A DNA stretch of 64,000 bases from Roseibium album (GCA_001404055.1 CXTY01000013.1:1-64000), one strand, 5' to 3'; positions 16,438 to 25,971 are shown, numbered from the stretch's first letter. Program-made: numbers and translations. The notes: generated by a model from the sequence alone, not told the origin.

Positions 16438-19400
16438 ATGGCCCTTTCCTACGTTTTCACCGCTGGCTACGGTCACGAAGATATCAGTGACTGTTGCTGT
16501 GCTCATTGTGCTTTGGAAAATGCACTGGAAGAGTATTCGCAAAGGAGTGGGCAGTCCGATCGTATCCCGGTCTTTGCCGATCAGGCTTTGCAAAAGCTGA
16601 TTGAACTTGGCTTGCTGAGTGAAATCGGAGACGGCCGGTTCCAGTCTGCAAATTCCAGTACCCCGCAACGGGCAGATCAGCAGGCGACCGCCAGTTCATT
16701 CCCATATGACACGAATACAAATGATGCAGACCAGGGCGTCGACGGCCTGATCAGCGGCACGGTCTGGGACCAGACGGCACTTACCTTCAGCTTTCCTGCG
16801 AGCGCTTCGGATTATGAAGCGAACTATTACAACTCAGGAGCGCTCCCAACGATTAGCGGTTTCAATGCCACGCAGATTGCCGTTACTTACAATGCGCTTG
16901 ATGAATATGCATCGATCAGCGGCCTAACCTTTACCGAGCTTGGCGACGACGCAGGCGAGCAGAAAATCGATGCGGATCTGCGCTTTGCGCGTTCCGACGA
17001 TCCGGGTACAGCCTATGCCTATTATCCAAGCGATGATCCGGTCGGCGGCGATTCAATGTTCAATACGAACGGGTATAATTCGCCTCAGATCGGGAACTAT
17101 CAATATCACACCTTCCTGCACGAATTCGGCCATACGCTGGGTTTGAAACATGGTCATTCAACCTCAGGTCCCGGTGCTGTTCCATATGAACTCGATTCGA
17201 TGGAATTCACCGTGATGACCTATCGGTCCTGGGTCGGCAAACCGCTCAACTACGGCTATGCGAATGAGACCTGGGGCTTCGCGCAAAGCCTGATGATGCT
17301 TGATATCGCGGCGATACAAAGAATGTACGGCGCGAACTTCACGACCGAAGCAGGGAACACGACTTATTCGTTCTCAACCAGTACCGGCGAGATGTTCATT
17401 GATGGTGTCGGTGTGGGAACGCCGGGCGGCAACCGCGTGTTCAGGACGGTCTGGGACGGAGATGGTATCGACACTTACGACCTGTCGAATTACACGACCG
17501 ACCTTGCCATAGACCTGACGCCGGGTGGCTATTCTGACTTTGATGTTGGGGGCAATTTCCAACGGGCTATGCTGGATTTCGGCTATGCCAACAACCCGGT
17601 GACCTATGCGCGCGGGCACTTGTTTAACGCGCTGCAATTTGGTTCCGACGTTCGGTCGCTGATCGAAAATGCAGTTGGTGGGTCCGGCGATGACAGTTTC
17701 GTCGGAAATGCGGCGGACAACACGTTTCACGGCGGTGCGGGGAACGACAGTTTCTATGCAAGTGCGGGACTCGATACCTATTACGGAGACAGCGGGTCAG
17801 ACAGCCTGTTCTATGACACGCTATTCAGCAGCTTCAGTTTTGCCGTTTCCGGCACCTTCCTTCAGATCATAGGTGCTGCGCTTGAAACGGCGACGGATCT
17901 CGTAGCCGACACTGTTGAAAATATTGTCTTCAGTGATCAGATCTGGACTTTTGCAAATCTTTTTGCGCTTGCAAGCGGTGGCAACGCTGCTCCCGCGGCG
18001 GGGGACGACAGCTATGATGTCGATGAAGATGCCGTCCTGAACGGCACGAGCGTGCTTGGAAACGACAGCGACTCCGACGGCGATCTCATTTCGGTTTCGG
18101 CCGTCAATGGGCAGACTGCGAATGTTGGGTCCCAGATCACTTTGGCATCCGGCGCATTGCTGACGATGAACGCCGACGGAACGTTCACTTACGATCCGAA
18201 TGGCGCCTTCGATCATTTGAATCTCGGGGAAAGCGGCGCTGACAGTTTCACTTACACTGTGTCGGACGGCATTTTAAGTGATACGGCATCGGTGGATATC
18301 ACTGTTGATGGTTTCAGTCTGCCAATTGCAACCATTGATTCTGCTGCGGACGATCAGGGTTCACTACAAGGGCCACTGAACGACGGTGACAGCACCGATG
18401 ATACCACGCCGGTTCTTTCGGGTTCCATAAGTGTGACGCTGGCTGCTGGCCAGAGTGTAGCGATCTATCGTGGTGGTGCCCTTCTGGGAGCGGCAAGCGT
18501 ATCAGGAACATCCTGGACTTACGCTGATGCCGGATTGACTGAGGGCCCCCACACCTACACAGCGCAGGTTGTTGAAGGCGCTGAAAGCGGGCCTCTGTCC
18601 TCCAGTTTCTCACTTACTGTCGATGTCACGCCACCAGCAGCGCCGACGGTCGATCCGCAACCAGCGACTTATGAAACCACTCCGATCGTGACCGGCACTG
18701 CAATTCTTGGTACGGGTGAGAGCCTTACCGTCACGGTTGACGGGACTATTTATGCCGACGTTCCTGTCTCGGGAGGCGTTTGGAGTCTTGAACTCACCAC
18801 GGCATTGGGGGACGGCACTTACGATGTTGTTGCCACGGTCATGGACGCCGCCGGCAATGCGACATCGGATTTGTCTGTTGGTGAACTGACAATAGATACA
18901 TCGAGCGGCGCTCCGATCTATGGCGCGGCGGCCCTCAGCGAAACGCTTGTTGGTACGGCTGGCAGCGACATCATCAGCGGGCTTGAGGAAAACAGCACAG
19001 CAACCGGTCGTGGAACCATCGATACGCTGACCGGCAACGGTGGCAACGATACTTTCATCCTCGGAACCGGGACAACCCGCTATTACGATGACGGCAATTC
19101 GCGTCCTGGAAACAACGGTAAGAACGACTACGCACTGATTACCGATTTTGGCAATGGCGCGGATAAGGTCCAGCTGAACGGATCGGGCTATGTCTTTGTG
19201 AACTTCTCGGTCAACGGCCAAACCGGAACCGGAATATTTCATGATTTCGCTGGCAACGGTTTCGACAGCAAGGACGAGTTGATCGGACTGCTGGAAGGCG
19301 TTGATCCCGCTGATCTGGTGGCAACACCGCAAGCAGGCAATTTGACCTACGTCACCTTCTCGGGCGTTGATACGACACCGCCGGTGGTCACGGTGAACGC

Positions 19401-20655
19401 TCTGGTGACGACTGATACTACTCCGGAGCTTACTGGTACGGTCGACGACCCGGCAGCGAGTGTTGAAGTGACCGTTGACGGTCAGACGCTTGCTGCGACC
19501 AACAACGGTGATGGCACTTGGACGCTTGCAGACAATCTTCTTTCTGCGCTGGCAATCGGGACCTACAACGTTTCTGTTTCAGCTACTGACCTCGCCGGAA
19601 ACATTGGCTCAGATGCGAGTGCGGACGAGCTGGTTATCGAGGCAGTGGATGTCACACCGCCCGTGGTCACTGTGGATACGCAGGTTACCAGCGACACCAC
19701 ACCGGAGTTGACGGGCACAGTTGATGATCCGAGCGCAACCATCGAAGTAACGGTAGATGGTCAGACGCTTGCTGCGACCAACAACGGTGATGGCACCTGG
19801 ACGCTTGCCGACAATCTTCTTTCTGCGCTGGCGATCGACACCTACGATGTTTCGGTGACTGCCACCGATCTTTCAAACAATGTCGGTGTGGACAGCAGCG
19901 CGGGCGAGTTGACCATTGAAGCTGACGTCACGCCGCCGGTTGTCTCGGTCAACGCATTGACCACCAGCGATACCACGCCGGAACTGACTGGAACGGTCGA
20001 TGACCCGACAGCTTCGATTGAAATAACAGTTGATGGGCAGGTACTGGCTGCGGCCAACAACGGTGACGGGACCTGGACGTTAGCGGACAATCTGCTCTCT
20101 GCACTGCTGGACGGGACATATGAAGTCATCGCAACCGCCACGGATGGCACGGGCAATGTCGGCATTGATGCGAGCAGCGAAGAGCTGACGATTGTTGTCA
20201 GCGGAGACAACTTTATCTTTGGATCTGACGGCAGTGATGTGCTGCCAGGAACAGACGGGCGGGACATCATCAGCGGTATGCCCTCGGGCGGATCTTCGAC
20301 CTGGGGCGATGGCACTGTTGATCGGATGACAGGAGCCGGTGATGCCGACACGTTCGTTCTCGGGGAGGTCGGTCAGCGCTACTATGACGATGGAAATTCA
20401 AAGGCAGGCAACAACGGAAAGTCGGATTACGCCCTGATCGAAGATTTCGAAATAGGCGCCGATACGATCCAGCTTGCCGGCACGTCTCCCGAGTATCTGC
20501 TTGAAACCTGGACCCAGAACGGTACCGGCGGAACAGGCGTGTTCCACGATGCAAATGGGAATGGAAGTTTCGATTCAAGAGATGAGTTGATCGGCCTGGT
20601 CGCCAATTTGCAACCGGGCGATCTCGATATCGGATCCGATTTCATCTTCGTCTGA
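16438..20655 (+). CDS. Secreted M10 (serralysin-type) metalloprotease with Ig-like repeats and RTX motifs
   Basis: A 1405-residue zinc protease, probably exported by a type I system. HEFGHTLGLKH (residues 228-238) gives the HExxHxxGxxH zinc site and VMTYRSW supplies the Met-turn (Met260). Gly/Asp-rich RTX calcium motifs (GGSGDD, GGAGND) follow at about 414-450, then a VCBS/cadherin-like domain (about 520-625), two Ig-like domains, an RTX-like segment (TAGSDIISG, YYDDGNS), three near-identical Ig-like repeats (about 977-1253), and a second YYDDGNS segment to the C-terminus, where type I secretion signals lie. The N-terminus has no Sec signal but carries Cys19-20-21 and Cys24; I see no other cysteine. 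GGAG precedes the ATG at 16438. No transporter genes are adjacent. Confidence 0.88.
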   Translation: MALSYVFTAGYGHEDISDCCCAHCALENALEEYSQRSGQSDRIPVFADQALQKLIELGLLSEIGDGRFQSANSSTPQRADQQATASSFPYDTNTNDADQGVDGLISGTVWDQTALTFSFPASASDYEANYYNSGALPTISGFNATQIAVTYNALDEYASISGLTFTELGDDAGEQKIDADLRFARSDDPGTAYAYYPSDDPVGGDSMFNTNGYNSPQIGNYQYHTFLHEFGHTLGLKHGHSTSGPGAVPYELDSMEFTVMTYRSWVGKPLNYGYANETWGFAQSLMMLDIAAIQRMYGANFTTEAGNTTYSFSTSTGEMFIDGVGVGTPGGNRVFRTVWDGDGIDTYDLSNYTTDLAIDLTPGGYSDFDVGGNFQRAMLDFGYANNPVTYARGHLFNALQFGSDVRSLIENAVGGSGDDSFVGNAADNTFHGGAGNDSFYASAGLDTYYGDSGSDSLFYDTLFSSFSFAVSGTFLQIIGAALETATDLVADTVENIVFSDQIWTFANLFALASGGNAAPAAGDDSYDVDEDAVLNGTSVLGNDSDSDGDLISVSAVNGQTANVGSQITLASGALLTMNADGTFTYDPNGAFDHLNLGESGADSFTYTVSDGILSDTASVDITVDGFSLPIATIDSAADDQGSLQGPLNDGDSTDDTTPVLSGSISVTLAAGQSVAIYRGGALLGAASVSGTSWTYADAGLTEGPHTYTAQVVEGAESGPLSSSFSLTVDVTPPAAPTVDPQPATYETTPIVTGTAILGTGESLTVTVDGTIYADVPVSGGVWSLELTTALGDGTYDVVATVMDAAGNATSDLSVGELTIDTSSGAPIYGAAALSETLVGTAGSDIISGLEENSTATGRGTIDTLTGNGGNDTFILGTGTTRYYDDGNSRPGNNGKNDYALITDFGNGADKVQLNGSGYVFVNFSVNGQTGTGIFHDFAGNGFDSKDELIGLLEGVDPADLVATPQAGNLTYVTFSGVDTTPPVVTVNALVTTDTTPELTGTVDDPAASVEVTVDGQTLAATNNGDGTWTLADNLLSALAIGTYNVSVSATDLAGNIGSDASADELVIEAVDVTPPVVTVDTQVTSDTTPELTGTVDDPSATIEVTVDGQTLAATNNGDGTWTLADNLLSALAIDTYDVSVTATDLSNNVGVDSSAGELTIEADVTPPVVSVNALTTSDTTPELTGTVDDPTASIEITVDGQVLAAANNGDGTWTLADNLLSALLDGTYEVIATATDGTGNVGIDASSEELTIVVSGDNFIFGSDGSDVLPGTDGRDIISGMPSGGSSTWGDGTVDRMTGAGDADTFVLGEVGQRYYDDGNSKAGNNGKSDYALIEDFEIGADTIQLAGTSPEYLLETWTQNGTGGTGVFHDANGNGSFDSRDELIGLVANLQPGDLDIGSDFIFV
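19369..20196 (+). repeat. Three tandem Ig-like domain repeats of ~276-279 bp within the protease gene
   Basis: Units start at about 19369, 19648 and 19924, each encoding TPPVVTV...DTTPELTGTVDDP...VDGQ...AANNGDGTWTLADNLLSAL. The first two share a near-identical DNA block around 19481-19550 and 19760-19830, so recombination could change copy number. Confidence 0.85.
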
Positions 20656-20709
20656 GGAGAAACTGCGTCGCCATCAAACCGCTTTTAGTGCCGTGTTCGG
20701 AATCCAGCT

Positions 20710-21309
20710 TCATTGATTGTGCACGATTTGACCGGCAGAGCCTTCCCATCGCCGCAAGGCCGGGCCCGGATCGATACCCGCTGTTGCCAATGCGCGGGCG
20801 GCGATCTGACGGGTCATGTCTTCAAAGCTTGTGAGACCTGAATAAAACGGCGGTACTGGCGGCGAAACAATTGCACCCATCCGCGTTACCTTCAACATGG
20901 CTTCGAGGTGGCCCTCGTGCAGGGGGGCCTCTCGGGCTAGAAGTACAAGCGGACGTCGCTCCTTCAGGGTGACGTCGGCTGCACGCGCAAGCAATCCTTC
21001 CCCGGTGCCATAGGCAATGGCTGCAAGGCTGCGCATGGAGCAGGGTGCAACCAGCATTGCGTCGATGTGGAAAGAACCACTGGCAATTGGAGCAGCAAGA
21101 TCAGACGGCGAAAGATCAAGTGTTGCAAGTGTCCGAACTTCTTCCCGTGCATCTCGTCCGAGCTCATAAAGGAGTGTCAGCTCTGCGCCTGATGTCACGG
21201 TGACATAGCGCTCGATCTCAAGCTCTTTCAGCAGACGCAGCATCTCCAGTGCGAGCGCGGCACCAGATGCACCTGAGATTCCCACAATCACACGGTTAGC
21301 TGGCTTCAT
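20710..21309 (-). CDS. ubiX: Flavin prenyltransferase UbiX
   Basis: Makes prenylated FMN, the cofactor needed by the decarboxylase UbiD. The FMN-binding start VIVGISGASGA is at residues 8-18; LVAPCSMRSLAAIAYG and PLHEGHLEAMLKVTRMGAIVSPPVPPFY are the family's later motifs. At 199 residues it is normal length. Its ATG overlaps the ubiD stop by 4 bases, giving coupled translation. Both lie divergent from ubiTUV. Confidence 0.93.
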   Translation of the reverse strand: MKPANRVIVGISGASGAALALEMLRLLKELEIERYVTVTSGAELTLLYELGRDAREEVRTLATLDLSPSDLAAPIASGSFHIDAMLVAPCSMRSLAAIAYGTGEGLLARAADVTLKERRPLVLLAREAPLHEGHLEAMLKVTRMGAIVSPPVPPFYSGLTSFEDMTRQIAARALATAGIDPGPALRRWEGSAGQIVHNQ

Positions 21310-22817
21310 TGGACCGACGCTCCGGAATAATCCGCGTTGACCAGTTCAGTCATGAGTTCCTCGGCCCGTGCCTCAACCTCTTTTGGCATGGACAATTTTT
21401 CTGCGAAGGGACGTGACGTCTCCGCTCCGATCTTGACGGTTGCGTCGATGCCGAGTTTTCCACCAAGGCCTTCGCGCGGACTTGCGAAATCCAGTTGATC
21501 GACCGGTGTTCCTTCCAGAACAAGGAGATCTCGTTCGGGATCAGAACGGGTCGCAATTGCCCACATCACCTCATCCCAGGACCTGATATCGATGTCCTGA
21601 TCGACAACAACGACATATTTGGTCATGGAAAACTGCGGCAGCAGTGACCAGAAGCCCATCATCGCGCGCTTCGCCTGGCCCGGATAGGACTTGTCGATCT
21701 TCAAAATAGCAAACCGGTAGGAGCACGTGGCTGGCGGCAGATAAACATCGCGTATTTCCGGGATAGCCTGTCGAAGTATGGGACTGAAGATATCGGTCAT
21801 GGCTTCGCCGATGACGGAGGGCTCGTCCGGAGCTCTGCCGGTAAAGGTCGACAGGTAAACGGCATCCTTGCGCATGCTCATCGCATGAAGGTGGAACACG
21901 GGATAAGGAGCTGCGTCATTGTAATAACCGGTATGGTCGCCAAAAGGGCCTTCAAGCGCGATTTCGCCCGGTCGGACTTCACCTTCCAGAACGATTTCGG
22001 AACTTAGGGGTACGTGCATCTGTATGCTTCGACAAGCGGCAAGGCGGGACGGCGTGCCGTTGAAAATGCCGGCGAGAGCCAATTCGCTGAGATTGCCGGG
22101 GGCTGGAATGACAGCGGATAGGAGAGTTGCCGGATCGCAGCCAATTACAATGGCGACGGGCATAGTCTCTCCCTTTTCCTGCCATTGCCGGTAGTGATGC
22201 GCACCGCCGCGAAATGGCAGCCACCTTATGATGGCCTTGTCAGGACCGAGCACCTGGATCCGGTATATACCGAGATTGTAGGTTCTCGGATCGTCTGCAC
22301 CTAGCGAGCGGGTGATGACCACGCCCCATGTTATCAAAGGTCCGGCATCTTCTGGCCAGCACGTCTGTACCGGCAACTGGGTTAGATCCGGCCTAACAGC
22401 TTCCAAGGCTTTGCTGGAGGAAATCCGTTTTGGCCGGGTGTTCAGACCGGCTTTTGCCATCGGAAAGAGCTTGTATGCATCACGCAGGGAAGAGGGCGGC
22501 TGCGGGGAACGCAGCGAAGCAAGGAAGTTTCCAAGGTTCGGCAGGCTACCTGGATGCAGTCCCAGCCCGTTTGCAACCCTTTTTCGGGTTCCGAAAAGGT
22601 TGACCAGCAGGGGCGTTGCGAATTTTGTTGTGTCTTCGCTTTTGGGTGCAGAAAGTTTAAGTGCCGGACCACCGAGCGCGATAACCTTTTGGTGCAACGC
22701 TGTGGCTTCCAAGTGGACATCCACAGGTGCGTCGATCTGACGAAGGTCGTTTTCCGTTTCAAGAAATGACAGAAAATCCTGCATGTGCTGGAAGGGAGGT
22801 AGGTCGCGGCCGCTCAT
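21306..22817 (-). CDS. ubiD: 4-hydroxy-3-polyprenylbenzoate decarboxylase UbiD
   Basis: Removes the carboxyl group of the prenylated ubiquinone precursor, using prenylated FMN. At 503 residues it matches the family. EGPFGDHTGYYNDAAPYPVF carries the acidic and metal/cofactor-binding positions, and YRFAILKIDKSYPGQAKRAM is the other strong family signature. I chose the ATG at 22817 (MSGRDLPPFQHM); the open frame further upstream runs through the regulatory box at 22912. UbiD is used in both aerobic and anaerobic synthesis. Its place opposite ubiTUV suggests extra supply under low oxygen. Confidence 0.92.
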   Translation of the reverse strand: MSGRDLPPFQHMQDFLSFLETENDLRQIDAPVDVHLEATALHQKVIALGGPALKLSAPKSEDTTKFATPLLVNLFGTRKRVANGLGLHPGSLPNLGNFLASLRSPQPPSSLRDAYKLFPMAKAGLNTRPKRISSSKALEAVRPDLTQLPVQTCWPEDAGPLITWGVVITRSLGADDPRTYNLGIYRIQVLGPDKAIIRWLPFRGGAHHYRQWQEKGETMPVAIVIGCDPATLLSAVIPAPGNLSELALAGIFNGTPSRLAACRSIQMHVPLSSEIVLEGEVRPGEIALEGPFGDHTGYYNDAAPYPVFHLHAMSMRKDAVYLSTFTGRAPDEPSVIGEAMTDIFSPILRQAIPEIRDVYLPPATCSYRFAILKIDKSYPGQAKRAMMGFWSLLPQFSMTKYVVVVDQDIDIRSWDEVMWAIATRSDPERDLLVLEGTPVDQLDFASPREGLGGKLGIDATVKIGAETSRPFAEKLSMPKEVEARAEELMTELVNADYSGASVQ

Positions 22818-22911
22818 GGAATTTTGCTGGGGCCTTCTGGAAGGTTGAAAGGGGGCTGACGGTCTTCCGTAGATGTATACTGTTAGTATCCAACGCAATT
22901 CCCAATCCTCC

Positions 22912-22925
22912 TTGATAATGGTCAA
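22912..22925. promoter_or_regulatory. FNR/NnrR-type box between ubiD and ubiT
   Basis: TTGAT-AATG-GTCAA fits TTGAY-N4-RTCAA. It lies 51 bases before ubiT and 94 before ubiD and could serve either or both. Confidence 0.75.
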
Positions 22926-22976
22926 TTCTGAGGCGTAATCGCTGGAATAGTTTGGGTTCTTGAAAGTGAGACCCGC

Positions 22977-23534
22977 ATGTCCAAACCGTCTTCTGCCTTT
23001 AGCCTCCCCCCGGTTGTTTCCACACTGATTGCACCGTTTCCCAAAACACCAATGGAAGCAGTGTTATCGGCATTTACCAAACGACTGGTGGCGCGCAGAC
23101 CGGAATTGTTGCGGCGGCTGGGTGCTGTTGTTCAGGTGCCGATAGCAATCGTACCCGACGACATGCCACATGCATTTTTGTTGTCTCTGGACGAAACTAA
23201 ATCAAACGTCTCGATCTGTGAAAAAGATGCGATCGCTGACGCCAAAGCCGTCATAAGGGCTCCGTTTCTTGTACTTTTGGGCCTGCTGGACGGGACCTAT
23301 GACGGCGATGCACTGTTCTTCACGCGAGATCTGCGTATCGAGGGCAAGACCGAGTATGTGCTTGCCCTTCGAAACACGCTCGAGGAGGCCGAACTGAGCC
23401 CTGGCGAGTTTTTTGGCCTGTCTGGTCGATCTGCCGGTTGGGTGAACGATGTCAGCGGTCGGTTGCTGGACAAGGCAAGATGGTTTGCCGCGCGGTCTGC
23501 TGGCAAGGCAGGCTCAATGGAGCCACGACATTGA
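22977..23534 (+). CDS. ubiT: Ubiquinone biosynthesis accessory factor UbiT (SCP2 domain)
   Basis: A 185-residue SCP2-type lipid-binding protein that assists O2-independent ubiquinone synthesis, by analogy with E. coli YhbT. The segment PHAFLLSLDETKSNVSICE then APFLVLLGLLDGTYDGDALFF and DLRIEGKTEYVLALRNTLE is the UbiT/SCP2 pattern. The stop overlaps the ubiU start (TGATG), so the two are coupled. It is headed by the FNR/NnrR box at 22912. Confidence 0.88.
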   Translation: MSKPSSAFSLPPVVSTLIAPFPKTPMEAVLSAFTKRLVARRPELLRRLGAVVQVPIAIVPDDMPHAFLLSLDETKSNVSICEKDAIADAKAVIRAPFLVLLGLLDGTYDGDALFFTRDLRIEGKTEYVLALRNTLEEAELSPGEFFGLSGRSAGWVNDVSGRLLDKARWFAARSAGKAGSMEPRH

Positions 23535-24544
23535 TGTCTTCTTCCAATCAAAAACGGATGGAGCTTGTCTGTCCGGCTGGAACGCCTGCTGCCTTGCGCG
23601 CTGCTGCCGATGCGGGCGCTGATGCGATCTATTGTGGCTTTGCCAATGAAACCAACGCCCGCAATTTCCCGGGGTTGAATTTTTCTTCTGAAGAACTTGC
23701 TAAAGGCGTGTCCTACGCGCATGCGCGCGGTGCGAAGGTTCTTGTCGCCATCAATACCTTTGCCCAGGCAGGACAGACATGTGTCTGGGAAAAGGCGGTC
23801 GATGATGCCGCCGCTGCGGGTGCAGATGCAGTCATCGCAGCCGACCTTGCTGTTCTGGATCACGCAGCATCTCGTCAACCAGACTTGCGTTTGCACCTCT
23901 CAGTGCAGGCCGCAGCCAATACGCCCGAAGCAATCCGGTTTTATGCCGAGACTTTCGGTGTCAAACGGGTTGTTCTGCCACGTGTCGTGAGTGTTCCGGA
24001 AATCGCGGCATTGAACCGCGAAATTGGTGTCGAGACCGAAGTCTTTGTTTTTGGCGGTCTTTGTGTGATGACCGAGGGGCGGTGCTCACTGTCTTCTTTC
24101 GCAACCGGCAAGTCTCCAAATCTTACCGGGGTTTGTTCGCCACCCGATCACGTGGATTACAAGGAAGACCAGAGCGGACGGCTTCAGGCTCGTCTCGGTG
24201 GCTTCACCATCGACAGTTTTGAAAGTGGTCATGCGGCCGGCTATCCGACGTTGTGCAAGGGACAGTTCTCCGCGCTCGGCAAGAGTGGCTATCTTTTTGA
24301 AGACCCTGTCAGCCTGAATGCTTTCGAGTTGCTGGAAGATCTTTCAAAGGCAGGTGTGACAGCGCTCAAGATCGAAGGCCGGCAGCGCGGCAAAGCCTAT
24401 ATTGCTGGTGTCGTCCGGGCGTTCCGGCAAGCCGTCGATGGACTGGAAAGCGGTATTGATGCACGGTCTGCAATTGCGGCCTTGAAGAGCTTCTCTGAAG
24501 GTGGACAGCAGACTGCGGGTTCATACAAGAAAACCTGGCGGTAA
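23534..24544 (+). CDS. ubiU: O2-independent ubiquinone hydroxylation protein UbiU (U32 family)
   Basis: A 336-residue U32-type protein that, with UbiV, binds a 4Fe-4S cluster and supports hydroxylation of the ubiquinone ring without oxygen. The N-terminus MELVCPAGTPAALRAAADAG is diagnostic. Cluster cysteines are visible at about 177, 184, 201 and 240 (GGLCVMTEGRC, GVCSPP, TLCKGQF); the spacing equals that of the E. coli set 169/176/193/232. I chose the ATG at 23534 because it overlaps the ubiT stop. It is followed after 3 bp by ubiV. Confidence 0.93.
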   Translation: MSSSNQKRMELVCPAGTPAALRAAADAGADAIYCGFANETNARNFPGLNFSSEELAKGVSYAHARGAKVLVAINTFAQAGQTCVWEKAVDDAAAAGADAVIAADLAVLDHAASRQPDLRLHLSVQAAANTPEAIRFYAETFGVKRVVLPRVVSVPEIAALNREIGVETEVFVFGGLCVMTEGRCSLSSFATGKSPNLTGVCSPPDHVDYKEDQSGRLQARLGGFTIDSFESGHAAGYPTLCKGQFSALGKSGYLFEDPVSLNAFELLEDLSKAGVTALKIEGRQRGKAYIAGVVRAFRQAVDGLESGIDARSAIAALKSFSEGGQQTAGSYKKTWR

Positions 24545-24547
24545 ATC

Positions 24548-25459
24548 ATGGTGAATTCATCTCCCATCGAGCTTGCGCTTGGACCGTGTCTGTTCAATTG
24601 GTCCGCAGAAGTTCTACTGGATTTTTACAAGCGGATAGCAGAAGAAGCGCCGATTGACCGGGTATATGTTGGTGAGGTCGTTTGCGGCAAACGCATGCCG
24701 TTTACCGACAGTGTCTGGCCGGATGTAATCGAAATTCTGACGGGTGCTGGCAAGAAAGCTGTTCTTTCAACTCTTTCTCAGCCGGTCAACAAGCGGGAAA
24801 GACAAATCCTTCTGAACCAGGCCGAGTATGACATGGCTATTGAAATCAACGACATGTCGATGGTGCCTGCCTGCAACGGACGTCAGTTCACAGTTGGGCC
24901 CTTTTTGAACGTCTATAACGAGACCAGCCTGGGGTTTCTTGCAAAACGTGGAGCACTAACCTGGTGTCCGCCGGTTGAACTGTCACTCGACGCTATTCAG
25001 AAAGTCACCGCACTCGTGCCGGAAGTTGAAGTTGAGTTGTTCGCTTTTGGACGGCTACCGCTGGCCTTGTCGTCCCGGTGCTATCACGCCAGAGCGCATG
25101 GTCTGCGCAAGGACTCGTGCCAGTTTATTTGCGAGCGCGACCCGGACGGCATGGATGTCGCTACGCTGGAGGGCCGCCGTTTTCTGGCAGCGAACGGAAT
25201 TCAGACCATGTCCGACGCCTGCCATTTTTCCGGACTTACATCCGGTCATTTGAATTCTATTGGGATCCGGCGATTGCGCTTGTCCCCACACACCACGGAC
25301 ATGGTGCAGGTCAGCAAATTATACCGGCGGTATCTGGATGGTCTTGTCGACGCCGAAGAATTTGAAAGCCTGCTGGAAGAGCAGAACTTACCCGGGCCGT
25401 TGTGCAACGCTTACTTGTCAGGTGAAGCCGGATGGAAAAGAACTGCAATACCTGCCTAG
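24548..25459 (+). CDS. ubiV: O2-independent ubiquinone hydroxylation protein UbiV (U32 family)
   Basis: The 303-residue partner of UbiU. Cluster cysteines are at about 46 (GEVVCGKRMPF), 178, 191 and 195 (SSRCYHARAHGLRKDSC then FICERD); the last three have the same 13 and 4 residue spacing as E. coli Cys180/193/197. ITLGP-like N-terminal motif appears as LALGPCLFNW. In P. aeruginosa such genes are needed for growth by denitrification, which fits this location. The 3' end overlaps the next gene by 28 bp. Confidence 0.93.
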   Translation: MVNSSPIELALGPCLFNWSAEVLLDFYKRIAEEAPIDRVYVGEVVCGKRMPFTDSVWPDVIEILTGAGKKAVLSTLSQPVNKRERQILLNQAEYDMAIEINDMSMVPACNGRQFTVGPFLNVYNETSLGFLAKRGALTWCPPVELSLDAIQKVTALVPEVEVELFAFGRLPLALSSRCYHARAHGLRKDSCQFICERDPDGMDVATLEGRRFLAANGIQTMSDACHFSGLTSGHLNSIGIRRLRLSPHTTDMVQVSKLYRRYLDGLVDAEEFESLLEEQNLPGPLCNAYLSGEAGWKRTAIPA

Positions 25460-25824
25460 AGGCAAAAGATGATCCGACCGGTCCAACTGACCAGGATCTT
25501 CTTGAACAAATCCACCGTGAAATTGCGAGGCTTGATTTGCCCTGCGCGTGCAAGGACGAATTGGATAGGACAATTGTTGCGATTGAGATGTGGCACGCTC
25601 TGAAAACCCGAAAGGAGTTAGTCAGGAACATCAAGTCCGACTATGAGCAGCTCGTTTCAGGACTTTCGTTTCTGACGGATTTGAGGCAAATCGATCAAAA
25701 TGTGCTGAGCGAGCAGGACATGCGCGACCACTCCGAAAGCCTGAAGTTCCTTGCCGATATGGCAGATCGATGTGCGCGAAATCTGACCAGACTTTCGAGC
25801 GAGAAAATACAAGATCTTTCTTAA
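25432..25824 (+). CDS. Unrecognised small cysteine-containing protein after ubiV
   Basis: A 130-residue protein, probably mostly helical, with CNTC at residues 5-8 and CAC at about 38-40, followed by KDELDRTIVAIEMWHALKTRKEL and a long helix-rich end. I do not recognise a family. The 28-bp overlap with ubiV means it is very likely cotranscribed and coupled with the ubiquinone genes. The four cysteines could hold metal or a cluster, which is inference. Confidence 0.6.
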   Translation: MEKNCNTCLEAKDDPTGPTDQDLLEQIHREIARLDLPCACKDELDRTIVAIEMWHALKTRKELVRNIKSDYEQLVSGLSFLTDLRQIDQNVLSEQDMRDHSESLKFLADMADRCARNLTRLSSEKIQDLS

Positions 25825-25856
25825 ACCGGATCAAAACGCTCAAGTTTTTGTGTGGC

Positions 25857-25870
25857 TTGACGAAGGTCAA
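25857..25870 (+). promoter_or_regulatory. FNR/NnrR-type box upstream of nnrS
   Basis: TTGAC-GAAG-GTCAA, an exact fit to TTGAY-N4-RTCAA, 101 bases before the nnrS start. A class II position would put the transcript start near 25905. Confidence 0.75.
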
Positions 25871-25971
25871 GACATTGCAAGCCCATTGCAACGAACATCT
25901 GCTTCAAACCTGCAAATTCGGATTGTCCCTTTGGGTGCATTATTTCCGAAAATTATCGAAGAGTCAGACGC

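Noticed and set aside
19366-20196. CRISPR-like regular repeats in the protease gene
   Set aside because: The ~277-bp units are coding Ig-like domains in frame, not short repeats with spacers.
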